DNA of 64,000 nt from Microtetraspora malaysiensis. Lineage in GTDB: Bacteria > Actinomycetota > Actinomycetes > Streptosporangiales > Streptosporangiaceae. Position 1 is the stretch's first letter, and each line of letters opens with the position of its first letter. The stretch covers positions 124,001-188,000 of the forward strand of contig NZ_BBYJ01000012.1 in NCBI RefSeq assembly GCF_001528665.1. Reading direction: 5' to 3'. Made by a program: the position numbers and the translations under genes. The notes beneath the pieces are model-generated. The model saw only the letters and a list, made by a program, of their open reading frames with translations. It did no database searches and was not told the origin of the DNA. This document shows positions 15,452 to 24,515 of the stretch, piece after piece.

Positions 15452-16300
15452 GTGACCCAGGTAATCGAACGTACTGTCGAGACAGACGGCTATTCCACGT
15501 TCCTTCTGGATAGTGGTGCGGAAAATTCCGAAACTGTGATCCTGCTGCACGGCGGCGGCCCGGGCGCGAACGCCTCGTCGAACTGGCGTGACTTCATCCC
15601 GCTGCTCTCCGGCGACTACCGGGTCCTGGCACCCGACCTGGTCGGCTACGGCCGTACCGACCACCCGCAGGACATGCCGCCCACCCTCATCGGCTGGCTG
15701 CGGCTGCGGGTGAACCAGGTGCTGGCCCTGATGGACGGGCTGGGCATCGAGCGCGCGCACCTGGTCGGCAACTCGATGGGCGGCGCCCTGGCGATGCACC
15801 TGGTCATGGCGGCGCCGGACCGGTTCGCCCGGATCTCCCTGATGGGCAGCGCGGGGGGAAGCGCGCACCCGACGCCCGAGGTCATGCGGATGGTCTCCTT
15901 CTACAAGGACCCGACGATCAGCGCTCTGGAGAACCTCACCAGGTGGTTCGTCCACGACGAGAGCGCGCTGAGCGAGTCGATCTCGTCGATCGTCGAGCAG
16001 CGTTACCAGGAGGTCATGCGCCCGGAGGTCCGCCGGTCCTACGAGCGGTTCTTCTCCGCGGTCTCGACCCCGGCGGAGGCGGCCGTGCCCCCGTCCGCGC
16101 TGCGCCGGATGCCGCACCCGTTCCTGCTCGTGCACGGCCGGGAGGACCGGTTCGTCACGCCCGACTCCAGCGTGTACCTCCAGCAGCACCTGCCCAACGC
16201 GGAGCTGCACGTCTTCCCGCACTGCGGGCACTGGGTGCAGATCGAGCGCGCCCACGACTACGCGGCCCTGCTCCGTCACTTCCTCGCCGACGCGAACTGA
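15452..16300 (+). CDS. Alpha/beta-hydrolase, meta-cleavage product C-C hydrolase (BphD/HsaD/MhpC-like)
   Basis: This 282-residue protein starts at GTG 15452 behind AGGAAAGGG. It has the oxyanion motif LLHGGGPGANASSNW typical of meta-cleavage product hydrolases, the nucleophile Ser108 in GNSMGG, the acid Asp232 in HGREDRF and the base His260 in CGHWVQIE. Such enzymes cut the vinylogous diketone made by extradiol ring cleavage, releasing a short dienoate and a carboxylic acid. The extradiol dioxygenase is encoded 32 bp downstream, so both act in one pathway. The acid released would be whatever group stood at position 3 of the catechol. Confidence 0.88.
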   Translation: MTQVIERTVETDGYSTFLLDSGAENSETVILLHGGGPGANASSNWRDFIPLLSGDYRVLAPDLVGYGRTDHPQDMPPTLIGWLRLRVNQVLALMDGLGIERAHLVGNSMGGALAMHLVMAAPDRFARISLMGSAGGSAHPTPEVMRMVSFYKDPTISALENLTRWFVHDESALSESISSIVEQRYQEVMRPEVRRSYERFFSAVSTPAEAAVPPSALRRMPHPFLLVHGREDRFVTPDSSVYLQQHLPNAELHVFPHCGHWVQIERAHDYAALLRHFLADAN

Positions 16301-16332
16301 CGACCGGCCACCACCAGCCAGGTAGGAGACAC

Positions 16333-17193
16333 ATGGACATCAAGCAGCTCGGCTACCTCGGCCTCCACGCCCGGGAGCCGGAGGCGTTCGCCACCTATGC
16401 CACGGACATCCTCGGCATGCAGCGGGTCGCGGGAGAGGACGGCGCCACGCACTTCCGCATCGACGACCGGCACCACCGCGTCACCGTCGAGGCGGCCGAC
16501 CGCGACGGCGGCGCCTACTACGGGTGGGAACTCGCCGACGCCGACGCGCTGCGCGCCGCGATGGACGAGCTGAGCGACCACGGCGTCCGGGCCCGCTCGG
16601 CCACGCAGCGCGAGCTGGAGGCCCGGCGCGTCGAGGGCATGGCGCACTTCCTCGACCCGGCGGGCAACCGGGTGGAGCTGTACCACGGCCAGGCGGGGGG
16701 CGACGGGGAGTTCACCTCCGCCCGCGACGTCGAGCGGTTCATCACCGGCGACCTCGGCCTCGGGCACGTCGTCCTGGCCAGCCCGGACGTCGCCGCACAG
16801 CAGGCGTTCTACACCGACGTGCTCGGCTTCAAGATCAGCGACACGATGCGGGCGCCGTTCCGGGCCACGTTCCTGCACACCAATCCGCGGCACCACAGCA
16901 TCGCCTTCGTGGACGGCCCGTTCTTCGGCATCGACCACCCCTTCCTGCACCACTTCATGCTCGAGGTCCCCGACATGGAGCAGGTCGGCCGCACGTACGA
17001 CCTGGTACAGGACCGCGACGTGCCGGTCACCATGACGCTCGGCCAGCACACCAACGACAAGATGTTCTCCTTCTACGCCGAGTCCCCGGTCGGCGTGCAC
17101 ACCGAGTTCGGCTGCGGCGGCGTGCTGATCGACGACGCCACCTGGCAGGTCACCGAGATCCCCGGGCCCGACATCTGGGGCCACCGGCACTGA
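16333..17193 (+). CDS. Two-domain extradiol ring-cleavage dioxygenase (BphC/HsaC-like, VOC superfamily)
   Basis: The 286-residue protein is the size of type I extradiol dioxygenases and has two VOC halves. Likely Fe(II) ligands are His145 (LGHVVLAS), His207 (FLHHFMLEV) and Glu258 (VHTEFGCGG), matching the spacing of BphC. His239 and Tyr248 also fall at the conserved second-sphere positions. It opens a catechol ring next to the two hydroxyls. TAGGAGAC supplies the ribosome site. It sits between the C-C hydrolase and the phenol hydroxylase gene, giving a complete hydroxylase-dioxygenase-hydrolase trio. Confidence 0.9.
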   Translation: MDIKQLGYLGLHAREPEAFATYATDILGMQRVAGEDGATHFRIDDRHHRVTVEAADRDGGAYYGWELADADALRAAMDELSDHGVRARSATQRELEARRVEGMAHFLDPAGNRVELYHGQAGGDGEFTSARDVERFITGDLGLGHVVLASPDVAAQQAFYTDVLGFKISDTMRAPFRATFLHTNPRHHSIAFVDGPFFGIDHPFLHHFMLEVPDMEQVGRTYDLVQDRDVPVTMTLGQHTNDKMFSFYAESPVGVHTEFGCGGVLIDDATWQVTEIPGPDIWGHRH

Positions 17194-17290
17194 CCTTGCG
17201 GCGCCGCCCCGGGAACGGACCGGCCCCGCCCCCGGGGCACGCCGTACGACCGGGCCGGCGCGACACCCCACACCTAGGAGTCACTGGCAG

Positions 17291-19078
17291 ATGGACACCC
17301 CCACCCCCGTCCTGGAGACCGAAGTCCTCATCGTCGGCGCCGGGCCCGCCGGCGCCACCGCCGCGGCGCTGCTCGCGACGTACGGCGTCCGGAACGTGAT
17401 GCTCAACAAGTACGCCGGGGTCTCGAACACGCCCCGCGCGCACATCACCAACCAGCGTGGCGTCGAGGTGCTGCGCGACCTCGGCGTCGAGGACCAGGTG
17501 ATCAAGCAGGCGACGCCGCAGCACCTGATGGGCGAGCACGTCTACGCGACCAGCCTGGCCGGCAACGAGCTGGGCCGGCTGCGCACCTGGTACACCCACC
17601 CGCACTTCAAGGCCGAGCACGACCTCGCCAGCCCCTCCTCGGTGTGCGACCTGCCGCAGCACATCCTGGAGCCGATCCTGGTGGACGCCGCGTCCTCGCG
17701 TGGCTCCTCGGTGCGGTTCAACACCGAACTGGTGACGTTCACCCAGGACGAGGACGGCGTGACCGCTCTGGTCCGCGACCGGCTGACCGGCCAGGAGTAC
17801 GGCATCCGCAGCAAGTACATGATCGGCGCGGACGGCGGAAGATCCGTCGTCGCTGAGAAGCTCGGCCTGCCGCTGGTCGGCGAGATGGGCACCGGCGGCT
17901 CGATCAACGTGGTGTTCGAGGCGGACCTCACCCGGTTCGTGGAACACCGGCCGGGCGACATGTACTGGCTGGTGCAGCCCGGGGTCGGCCATGACGGCAA
18001 CGGCATCGGCGTCCTGCGCATGGTCCGCCCGTGGACGCGGTGGGTCGGCGTGTGGGGCTACGACGAGTCGCAGGGCACGCCCACGTTCACCGAGGAGGAC
18101 GGTATCCGGGTCGCGCACCAGCTCATCGGCGACGACACCGTCCCGGTGAAGGTGCTGTCGATCTCCACCTGGGCCGTCAACGACGTGTACGCGACGGACA
18201 ACATGCGGGGCCGGGTCATCTGCGTGGGTGACGCCGTGCACCGGCACTCGCCCATGAACGGCCTCGGCTCCAACACCTCCATGCAGGACAGCTACAACCT
18301 GTGCTGGAAGCTGGCGCTGGTCCTCCGTGGCCAGGCCGCGCCCTCGCTGATCGAGACCTACCGCGACGAGCGGGCGCCCGTCGCCAAGCAGATCGTGCAG
18401 CGGGCCACCCGCAGCGCGCACCTCATGCCGCCGATCTTCGCCGCGCTCGAACTGCCGCCCGCGCCGGACGAGAACACGATGCGTGAGGCGATCGACCGGC
18501 TGTCCGAGCCGACGGCGGAGGCGGGCCGGCGCCGCCGCACGTTCGACGACGCGCTGCACGCCACGATCATGTGCTTCAACACGCACGGGGTCGAGACCAA
18601 CCAGCACTACACGTCCGCCGCCGTCGTCCCGGACGGCACGCCCGAGGTGCCCGCGCCGCGTGACGAGGAGGTCTACTACTTCCGGACCACCCGCCCGGGA
18701 CGGCACCTGCCGCACGTGTGGGTGACCCGCGACCAGCGCCGGGTGTCCACCTTCGATCTGTGCGGCAGGGGCGAGTTCACCCTGCTGACCGGGATCGGCG
18801 GCGCGGCCTGGCGCACGGCCGCCGAAGCCGTCGCGGCGCGCTTCGGCCTGCCGATCCGGGTGCACAGCATCGGCAGGGGCTGCGACTACGAGGACAGCTA
18901 CGGCGACTACCGGGCCGCTTCCGAGGTCGGCGAGGACGGCGTCCTGCTGGTCCGCCCCGACCACATGGTGGGCTGGCGGGCCGCCTCCCTGCCGTCGGAC
19001 CCCGAGGCCGCGTTGCGCACGGCCGTCGCGAAGATCCTCGGCCGCGAGACCCGCGACGACATGGCCGGGGAGGGCTGA
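17291..19078 (+). CDS. FAD-dependent phenol hydroxylase (TfdB-like)
   Basis: This 595-residue class A flavoprotein monooxygenase begins with VLIVGAGPAGATAAALLATYG for ADP binding. It continues with TPRAHITNQRGVEVLRDLGV, the DG motif IGADGGRS and the GD motif VICVGDAVHRHSPMNGLGSN. This set and the length match 2,4-dichlorophenol 6-monooxygenase (TfdB) and the related 2-hydroxybiphenyl 3-monooxygenase (HbpA). A C-terminal thioredoxin-like domain follows from about residue 440. It would hydroxylate a phenol beside its OH group to a catechol using NAD(P)H and O2. Because the next enzymes need a 3-substituted catechol, a 2-substituted phenol is the likely substrate (inference). Confidence 0.88.
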   Translation: MDTPTPVLETEVLIVGAGPAGATAAALLATYGVRNVMLNKYAGVSNTPRAHITNQRGVEVLRDLGVEDQVIKQATPQHLMGEHVYATSLAGNELGRLRTWYTHPHFKAEHDLASPSSVCDLPQHILEPILVDAASSRGSSVRFNTELVTFTQDEDGVTALVRDRLTGQEYGIRSKYMIGADGGRSVVAEKLGLPLVGEMGTGGSINVVFEADLTRFVEHRPGDMYWLVQPGVGHDGNGIGVLRMVRPWTRWVGVWGYDESQGTPTFTEEDGIRVAHQLIGDDTVPVKVLSISTWAVNDVYATDNMRGRVICVGDAVHRHSPMNGLGSNTSMQDSYNLCWKLALVLRGQAAPSLIETYRDERAPVAKQIVQRATRSAHLMPPIFAALELPPAPDENTMREAIDRLSEPTAEAGRRRRTFDDALHATIMCFNTHGVETNQHYTSAAVVPDGTPEVPAPRDEEVYYFRTTRPGRHLPHVWVTRDQRRVSTFDLCGRGEFTLLTGIGGAAWRTAAEAVAARFGLPIRVHSIGRGCDYEDSYGDYRAASEVGEDGVLLVRPDHMVGWRAASLPSDPEAALRTAVAKILGRETRDDMAGEG

Positions 19079-19083
19079 TCGCG

Positions 19084-20664
19084 ATGCGGGTCGCAGTGGC
19101 GGGCGGCGGGCCGGGCGGGCTGTTCCTGGCCGCGCTGATCAGGCAGGCGGACCCCACGGCCGAGGTCACCGTGTTCGAGCGCAACCGGGCCGACGACACC
19201 TTCGGCTTCGGCGTCGTCTTCTCCGACCGCACCCTGGAGGGGATCCACCTGGCCGACCCGGTGCTGCGCCGGGCGCTGGTCGAGCACGGGCGGCACTGGG
19301 ACGAGATCGAGGTACGGCTGAAGGGCGAGCGGATCCGCTGCGGCGGCAACGGCATGGCCGCCGTCGCCCGGCGCACCCTGCTCCTGCTGCTCCAGGATCG
19401 CGCCCGCGACATGGGAGCCACGCTGCGGTTCTCCACCGAGGTGACCCTGGACGACCTGACCGGTTACGACCTCGTCGTGGCCGCGGACGGCGCCGGGTCC
19501 AGGATCCGCGACGCCCTCGGTCCCGGCCTGGGCGTGGAGGTGGAGACGGCCGGCGCCAAGTTCATCTGGTTCGGCACCGACCACCTCTTCGACGGGCTCA
19601 CGTTCATCCACGAGAGCGGTCCGCACGGCGTGTTCGCGGTGCACGGCTACCCGATCTCCGACACGGTCTCGACGTTCATCGTCGAGACCGACGAGGCGTC
19701 GTGGCGGCGGGCCGGGCTCGACGCGTTCGACGTGACCCAGCCGCCCGGGCCGAGCGACACCCGGTCCAAGGAGTACCTGGAGCGGCTCTTCGCCGACCAC
19801 ATCGGCGGCGGGCGGCTGCTGACGAACAACTCCCGGTGGGCGAACTTCCGCACCCGCCGTACCCGCCGGTGGCACACCCTGAGCCCGGTCCCGGTCGCTC
19901 TGCTCGGCGACACCGCGCACACCGCGCACTTCTCCGTGGGGTCCGGCACCAAGATGGCGATGGAGGACGCCGTCGCCCTCGCCGGGGCGCTGGCCGCGCA
20001 CCCCGGTGACCTGCCCGCCGCCCTGGCCGCCTACGAGCGGACCGCCCAGCCGCCGGTGCGGCACATCCAGGACTCCGCGCGGCCCAGCCTGGCCTGGTGG
20101 GAGAACTTCGGCGGCTACCACGAGGCGTTCGAGCCGTGGCAGTTCGCCTACCACTTCCTGACCCGCAGCATCACCGACGCCCGGCTGGCCCGCCGCGCTC
20201 CGGACTACGTCGCCGGCGCGCACCACAGGTGGCGCGAGGAGCACGGCGCGCGGCCGATCGACACCCCGTTCCGCACGCCCCGCTGGTCCGCGCCCGGCCG
20301 CCTCGTAGACGTCGTGACCGGACCGGACGGCCTGCCCGCCGCGGTACGGGGCACCGGCGACCTGCCCCTGTCCGGACGGCCGGTCCCTGGGACGTGGGGT
20401 GCGCTGCTGGCCGCGCCGGACACCGAGGCGGCCTTGCCGGCGTCGTTCGACCGGCTCGCCCGGCTGACCGGGCCGAGCGGGCCGGACGCCCCCGTGCTGG
20501 TCGCCGTACACGGGGGCACCCCGCTGACCCGCACCCTGCTCTGCGAGCGGGCCAGGCTACGGGAGCGGCTGCCCGCCCTGGCGGTCGAGCCGGACCACGA
20601 CCTCGATCGGGCGCTGACCATGGTGCTGTCCGGCCGCGCCGACCTGGTGGGAGTGCCCCGATGA
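19084..20664 (+). CDS. Aryl-CoA hydroxylase, salicylyl-CoA 5-hydroxylase (SdgC) / anthraniloyl-CoA monooxygenase-like
   Basis: This 526-residue FAD monooxygenase starts MRVAVAGGGPGGLFLAALI and has VFERNRADDTFGFGVVFSD, VAADGAGS and LLGDTAHTAHFSVGSGTKMA. That combination is distinctive for flavin hydroxylases that act on CoA thioesters: salicylyl-CoA 5-hydroxylase SdgC and the N-terminal half of anthraniloyl-CoA monooxygenase. The reductase half of the latter is absent. The ATG at 19084 lies 5 bp after the preceding stop, and the stop overlaps the next start (ATGA at 20661). The two following genes can make an aryl-CoA, which supports the call. Confidence 0.85.
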   Translation: MRVAVAGGGPGGLFLAALIRQADPTAEVTVFERNRADDTFGFGVVFSDRTLEGIHLADPVLRRALVEHGRHWDEIEVRLKGERIRCGGNGMAAVARRTLLLLLQDRARDMGATLRFSTEVTLDDLTGYDLVVAADGAGSRIRDALGPGLGVEVETAGAKFIWFGTDHLFDGLTFIHESGPHGVFAVHGYPISDTVSTFIVETDEASWRRAGLDAFDVTQPPGPSDTRSKEYLERLFADHIGGGRLLTNNSRWANFRTRRTRRWHTLSPVPVALLGDTAHTAHFSVGSGTKMAMEDAVALAGALAAHPGDLPAALAAYERTAQPPVRHIQDSARPSLAWWENFGGYHEAFEPWQFAYHFLTRSITDARLARRAPDYVAGAHHRWREEHGARPIDTPFRTPRWSAPGRLVDVVTGPDGLPAAVRGTGDLPLSGRPVPGTWGALLAAPDTEAALPASFDRLARLTGPSGPDAPVLVAVHGGTPLTRTLLCERARLRERLPALAVEPDHDLDRALTMVLSGRADLVGVPR

Positions 20665-22724
20665 CCGCGCGGAGCCTGACCCCGATGTTCGAGCCGCGCG
20701 GCGTCGCCGTCGTCGGCGCGTCCCGCGACCCGGCAAAGCTCGGCGCGGTCATGGCGCGGTCGCTGTCGGCGTTCGCCGAGGCAGGCGGCCACCTGGCGCT
20801 CGTCAACGCCCGCGACGACACCATGCACCCGTCGATCCGCGCGGCGGCGCAGGCCGGGCCGGTGGACCTCGCGGTGATCTGCGTCCCGGCCGCGGCCTGC
20901 CCCGGTGTGCTCGCCGAGTCCGCAGCCGCGGGCGTGCGGGCCGCCGTCGTCTGCGGCGGCGGGTTCGCCGAGGCGGGCGGGCCGGGCGTGGCGTACCAGC
21001 GCGCGCTGCGCGAGGTCGTCCGCGACACCGGCATCCGGCTGCTCGGCCCGAATACCAGCGGCTTCCTGGCCCCGGCCGCCGGGGTGACCGCCAGCTTCGT
21101 CCCCGGCGTCGCCCGGGTACGACCCGGCTCCGTGGCCGTCGTCGCGGCGAGCGGCGGCGTCAACCACGCCCTGGCGTTCGCGCTGACCGAGGCCGGGTAC
21201 GGCGTCAGGCTCGCGGTCGGGCTCGGCAACGGCGCGGACGTGACCGCCCCCGACGTGCTGGACCACCTGGCCGAGGACCCGGGCACGGCGGCGGTGGCGC
21301 TGCACGTCGAGTCGGTGACGGACGGCCCCCGGCTGGTCGAGAGCGTGCGCCGGCTCGCCGCGCGCCGCCCGGTCGTCGCGCTTGTCGTCGGCCGCCACGA
21401 CGTCGGTGCGTTCGCCGCCTCGCACACCGGGGCGCTGGCCACCTCCTGGCGGACTACCAGGGCCGCGCTCGCCCAGGCGGGAGCCGTGCTCGTCGGCGAC
21501 GAGCGTGAGCTGGTCGACGCGGTCGGCGCGCTGTCGGTGACCCGGATGCCGCCGTGCGCCGGACCAGGCGTCGGCCTGGTCACCGCCCAGGCGGGCCCCG
21601 GGCTGCTGCTCCTGGACGACCTGCGTGGCCGCGGAGCACGTGTGCCGGAGCTGACCCCCGGCACCCGGCGGACCCTTTCCGGACTGCTGCCGCCGCTGAC
21701 CTACCAGCTCAACCCGGTGGACACCGGCCGCCCCGGCCCCGAACTGGGGGCCGTCCTCGCCGCCGTCGGCGCCGACCCGGGCGTCTCGGTGATCGCCGGA
21801 TACGTCCTGCACGAACCGGACGCGGTGGACGTCGTCGCCGCCGCCCGGCAGGGCCGTACCGCCGGGGTCCCCATGGTGCTCGGCCTCGGCGGGACGGGAG
21901 AGGAGGTCGCCCGCGACCGGGCGGCGCTGCGGGACGCCGGGATCGCCGTGGCCGCCGACCCCCGAGGCGTGGCCGCCGCCACCGCCGCGCTGCTGGCCGA
22001 CGCCCGCGCCAGAGGGGCGGCCCACGTGCCTTCCGTACCCGCCGTACCCGTCGGGGTGCCGGGTGACGTCACCGGCGCGTACGACGAGCACGAGGCCAAG
22101 AACCTGCTCGGCCGCCTCGGCGTGACGACCATGCCGCGCCGCGCCTGCGCCGACCGGGCCACCGCGCACGCCGCGCTCGCCGAACTGGGCGGGCCGGTGG
22201 CGGTCAAACTGCTCGACGCCACCGTCCTGCACAAGACCGAGATCGGCGGGGTCCACCTCGGCGTCGTGACCGGCGACGACCTCGACGCGGCGCTCGATCG
22301 GCTCGACGCGGCCGGGGCCCGCCGCTACCTGGTCGAGTCGATGGCACCCGCCGGGGTCGACCTGGTCGTCGGCGCCCGCCGCGACCCGGTCTTCGGGCCC
22401 GTCGTCCTGGCCGGGCTGGGCGGCACCGTCGCGGAGGCGCTGGCCGACGTCACCGTCAGGCTCGCCCCGCTGACCCGGGAGGAGGCCGCCGCGATGCCCG
22501 CGGAACTCGCCGGGCACGCCCTGCTCACCGGCTGGCGCGGCGGCCCGGTTCTCGACTTCGCGGAACTGGGCCGGATCGTCGCCGCGCTCGGTGACCTGCT
22601 CGCCGCCGATCCCCTCCTCGACGAGATCGAGATCAACCCTCTGCGGCTCGGCCGGGACGGCCTGGTCGCGCTCGACGCCGTCATCCTCACCAGGAAGGCC
22701 GACGATGCCCACCCCGATCAATGA
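20661..22724 (+). CDS. ADP-forming acyl-CoA synthetase family protein
   Basis: This 687-residue protein has an N-terminal CoA-binding Rossmann domain (FEPRGVAVVGASRDPAKLGA), two succinyl-CoA-ligase-like domains with the phospho-His region (FAASHTGALATSW) and a C-terminal ATP-grasp domain from about 460 (GGPVAVKLLDATVLHKTEIGG, and DEIEINPLRLG). It overlaps the SdgC-like gene by 4 bp and the aryl-AMP ligase gene by 20 bp, so the three are translationally coupled. In Streptomyces sp. WA46 a separate protein, SdgB, transfers salicylate from salicylyl-AMP to CoA. This protein could fill that role, but its family membership relative to SdgB needs a direct comparison. Confidence 0.85.
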   Translation: MTARSLTPMFEPRGVAVVGASRDPAKLGAVMARSLSAFAEAGGHLALVNARDDTMHPSIRAAAQAGPVDLAVICVPAAACPGVLAESAAAGVRAAVVCGGGFAEAGGPGVAYQRALREVVRDTGIRLLGPNTSGFLAPAAGVTASFVPGVARVRPGSVAVVAASGGVNHALAFALTEAGYGVRLAVGLGNGADVTAPDVLDHLAEDPGTAAVALHVESVTDGPRLVESVRRLAARRPVVALVVGRHDVGAFAASHTGALATSWRTTRAALAQAGAVLVGDERELVDAVGALSVTRMPPCAGPGVGLVTAQAGPGLLLLDDLRGRGARVPELTPGTRRTLSGLLPPLTYQLNPVDTGRPGPELGAVLAAVGADPGVSVIAGYVLHEPDAVDVVAAARQGRTAGVPMVLGLGGTGEEVARDRAALRDAGIAVAADPRGVAAATAALLADARARGAAHVPSVPAVPVGVPGDVTGAYDEHEAKNLLGRLGVTTMPRRACADRATAHAALAELGGPVAVKLLDATVLHKTEIGGVHLGVVTGDDLDAALDRLDAAGARRYLVESMAPAGVDLVVGARRDPVFGPVVLAGLGGTVAEALADVTVRLAPLTREEAAAMPAELAGHALLTGWRGGPVLDFAELGRIVAALGDLLAADPLLDEIEINPLRLGRDGLVALDAVILTRKADDAHPDQ

Positions 22725-24408
22725 GCACACCGTGTCCTGGCCCGCGCCGTACGCCGAGCGCTACGTCGCGGCGGGCCACTGGGCCGGGGTCCCGATCGGC
22801 ACCCTGCTCCGCGCGGTGGCCGACCGCGTCCCGGACGCCCCCGCCCTCGTCGATCCGGTGGCCCGCGGCGGAGCCGGGCTCCGGCTCACCCACGCGGAAC
22901 TCGCCGAACGGGCCGACGCCGCCGCCGTACGGCTGCTGCGCCTCGGCATCGCCAGGGGCGACCGGATCGTCGTGCAACTGGGCAACTCCTGGGAGTTCGT
23001 CGTGCTCACCCTGGCCTGCCTGCGCGCCGGGATCGTGCCGGTCATGGCCCTGCCCGCGCACCGCAGGGCCGAGCTGACCCACCTGGCCGTCCACGCCGAG
23101 GCGGTCGCCGTCGCCGTGCCCGACCGGATGCGCGACTTCGATCACCAGCGCCTCGGCCACGACATCGCCGCCGAGGTACGCGCGGCCACCGGCGCGGACT
23201 GGCACGTCCTGGTCGCCGGGGACGACGTCGCGCCCGACGGCGTGGACCTGCGCGCACTGTGCGGCCCGGCCACCGAGGCGGCGGCCGACCGGGCCCGGCT
23301 CGACGCCGCAGCCCCCGCGGCCGGGGACGTGGCGGTGTTCCTGCTCTCCGGCGGCACGACCGGGCTGCCCAAACTCATCGCGCGCACCCACGACGACTAC
23401 GCCTACAACGCGCGGGCCAGCGCCGAGGTCGCCGCGGTCGGGCCCGACACGATCTACCTGGTGAGCCTGCCCGCCGGGCACAACTTCCCGCTGGCCTGCC
23501 CGGGGATCCTGGGCACACTGCTGGCCGGCGGCCGGGTGGTAACTCTGCCGTCCCCGGAGCCAGGCCGCGCCTTCGCCATCGTCGAGGCCGAGGGCGTCAC
23601 GCACACCGCCGTCGTTCCCGCCGTCGCCGGGCGGTGGCTGGAGCACGCCGCTGAACACGGCGCACGACGGCTCGCCACGCTGCGGGTCCTCCAGGTCGGC
23701 GGCGCCCGGCTGTCCGACGAGCTGGCGTACCGGGTGCGGCCGGGGCTCGGGGCCGCGCTTCAGCAGGTCTTCGGGATGGCCGAAGGGCTGCTGAACTTCA
23801 CCCGCCTCGACGACCCGGAGGACGTCGTGTGCACCACCCAGGGCAGGCCGATCTCCCCGGACGACGAGGTGCGCATCGTGGACGAACTGGATCGGGACCT
23901 GCCCGAGGGGGAACCCGGCCTGCTGCTCACCCGGGGCCCGTACACCCCGCGCGGCTACTACCGGGCCGCGGAGCAGAACGCCCGTGCGTTCAGCGCCGAC
24001 GGCTGGTACCGCTCCGGCGACATCTGCCGCCGTACGCCGGAGGGCAACCTGGTGGTCGAGGGCCGCGACAAGGACATGATCAACCGGGGCGGGGAGAAGA
24101 TCTCCGCCGAGGAGGTGGAGAACCTCGTCTACCGGCTCCCCTCCGTGAGCCAGGTCGCCGCGGTGGCCATGCCGGACCCCGTCCTCGGCGAACGGGTGTG
24201 CCTCTACGTGGTGCCGAGGCCCGGCGAGACGGTCGCGCTCGAACAGGTCCGCGCGCTGATGGAACAGGTGGGCGTGGCCCGTTTCAAACTCCCCGAGCGC
24301 CTCGTGCTCGTCGGCGAACTGGCCCTGACCAAGGTCGGGAAGATCGACAAGAAGTCGCTGCGGGCGGACATCGCCGGGCGGATCGCCGCGGAGGCGGCCA
24401 CGCCATGA
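22705..24408 (+). CDS. Aryl-AMP ligase (salicylate / 2,3-dihydroxybenzoate type)
   Basis: This 567-residue ANL-superfamily enzyme has the P-loop LLSGGTTGLPKLIARTHDDY, the A5 region QQVFGMAEGLLNFTRLDD, A8 DGWYRSGDICRR and the C-terminal catalytic Lys in LTKVGKIDKKSLR. FGMAEGLLNFTR and LPAGHNFPLACPG are typical of the DhbE/EntE/MbtA and SdgA group, which adenylate 2-hydroxylated benzoates. No aryl carrier protein or NRPS is near; a CoA synthetase and an aryl-CoA hydroxylase are. A catabolic role making salicylyl-AMP therefore fits better than siderophore synthesis. It is the last gene of the operon. Confidence 0.88.
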   Translation: MPTPINEHTVSWPAPYAERYVAAGHWAGVPIGTLLRAVADRVPDAPALVDPVARGGAGLRLTHAELAERADAAAVRLLRLGIARGDRIVVQLGNSWEFVVLTLACLRAGIVPVMALPAHRRAELTHLAVHAEAVAVAVPDRMRDFDHQRLGHDIAAEVRAATGADWHVLVAGDDVAPDGVDLRALCGPATEAAADRARLDAAAPAAGDVAVFLLSGGTTGLPKLIARTHDDYAYNARASAEVAAVGPDTIYLVSLPAGHNFPLACPGILGTLLAGGRVVTLPSPEPGRAFAIVEAEGVTHTAVVPAVAGRWLEHAAEHGARRLATLRVLQVGGARLSDELAYRVRPGLGAALQQVFGMAEGLLNFTRLDDPEDVVCTTQGRPISPDDEVRIVDELDRDLPEGEPGLLLTRGPYTPRGYYRAAEQNARAFSADGWYRSGDICRRTPEGNLVVEGRDKDMINRGGEKISAEEVENLVYRLPSVSQVAAVAMPDPVLGERVCLYVVPRPGETVALEQVRALMEQVGVARFKLPERLVLVGELALTKVGKIDKKSLRADIAGRIAAEAATP

Positions 24409-24515
24409 ACATGAGGCCGTACGGACCGCGGGGCTGACGTCGAAGGCCGCCCGCCGCCCCGATGGGCGCATCCCCCTTGCTCCGGCCACAACCTGTTCGC
24501 GGCGGTGATCCGCTG

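Noticed and set aside
20205-22730. Very long minus-strand reading frame of about 840 codons opposite the CoA synthetase gene
   Set aside because: High-GC coding DNA leaves long open frames on the opposite strand. The translation is Arg/Gly/Val-rich without any domain, while the plus strand has clear CoA-binding and ATP-grasp motifs.
22705-24408. Siderophore biosynthesis as the role of the aryl-AMP ligase
   Set aside because: No NRPS, aryl carrier protein, isochorismate synthase or siderophore transporter is nearby; the gene overlaps catabolic CoA enzymes.
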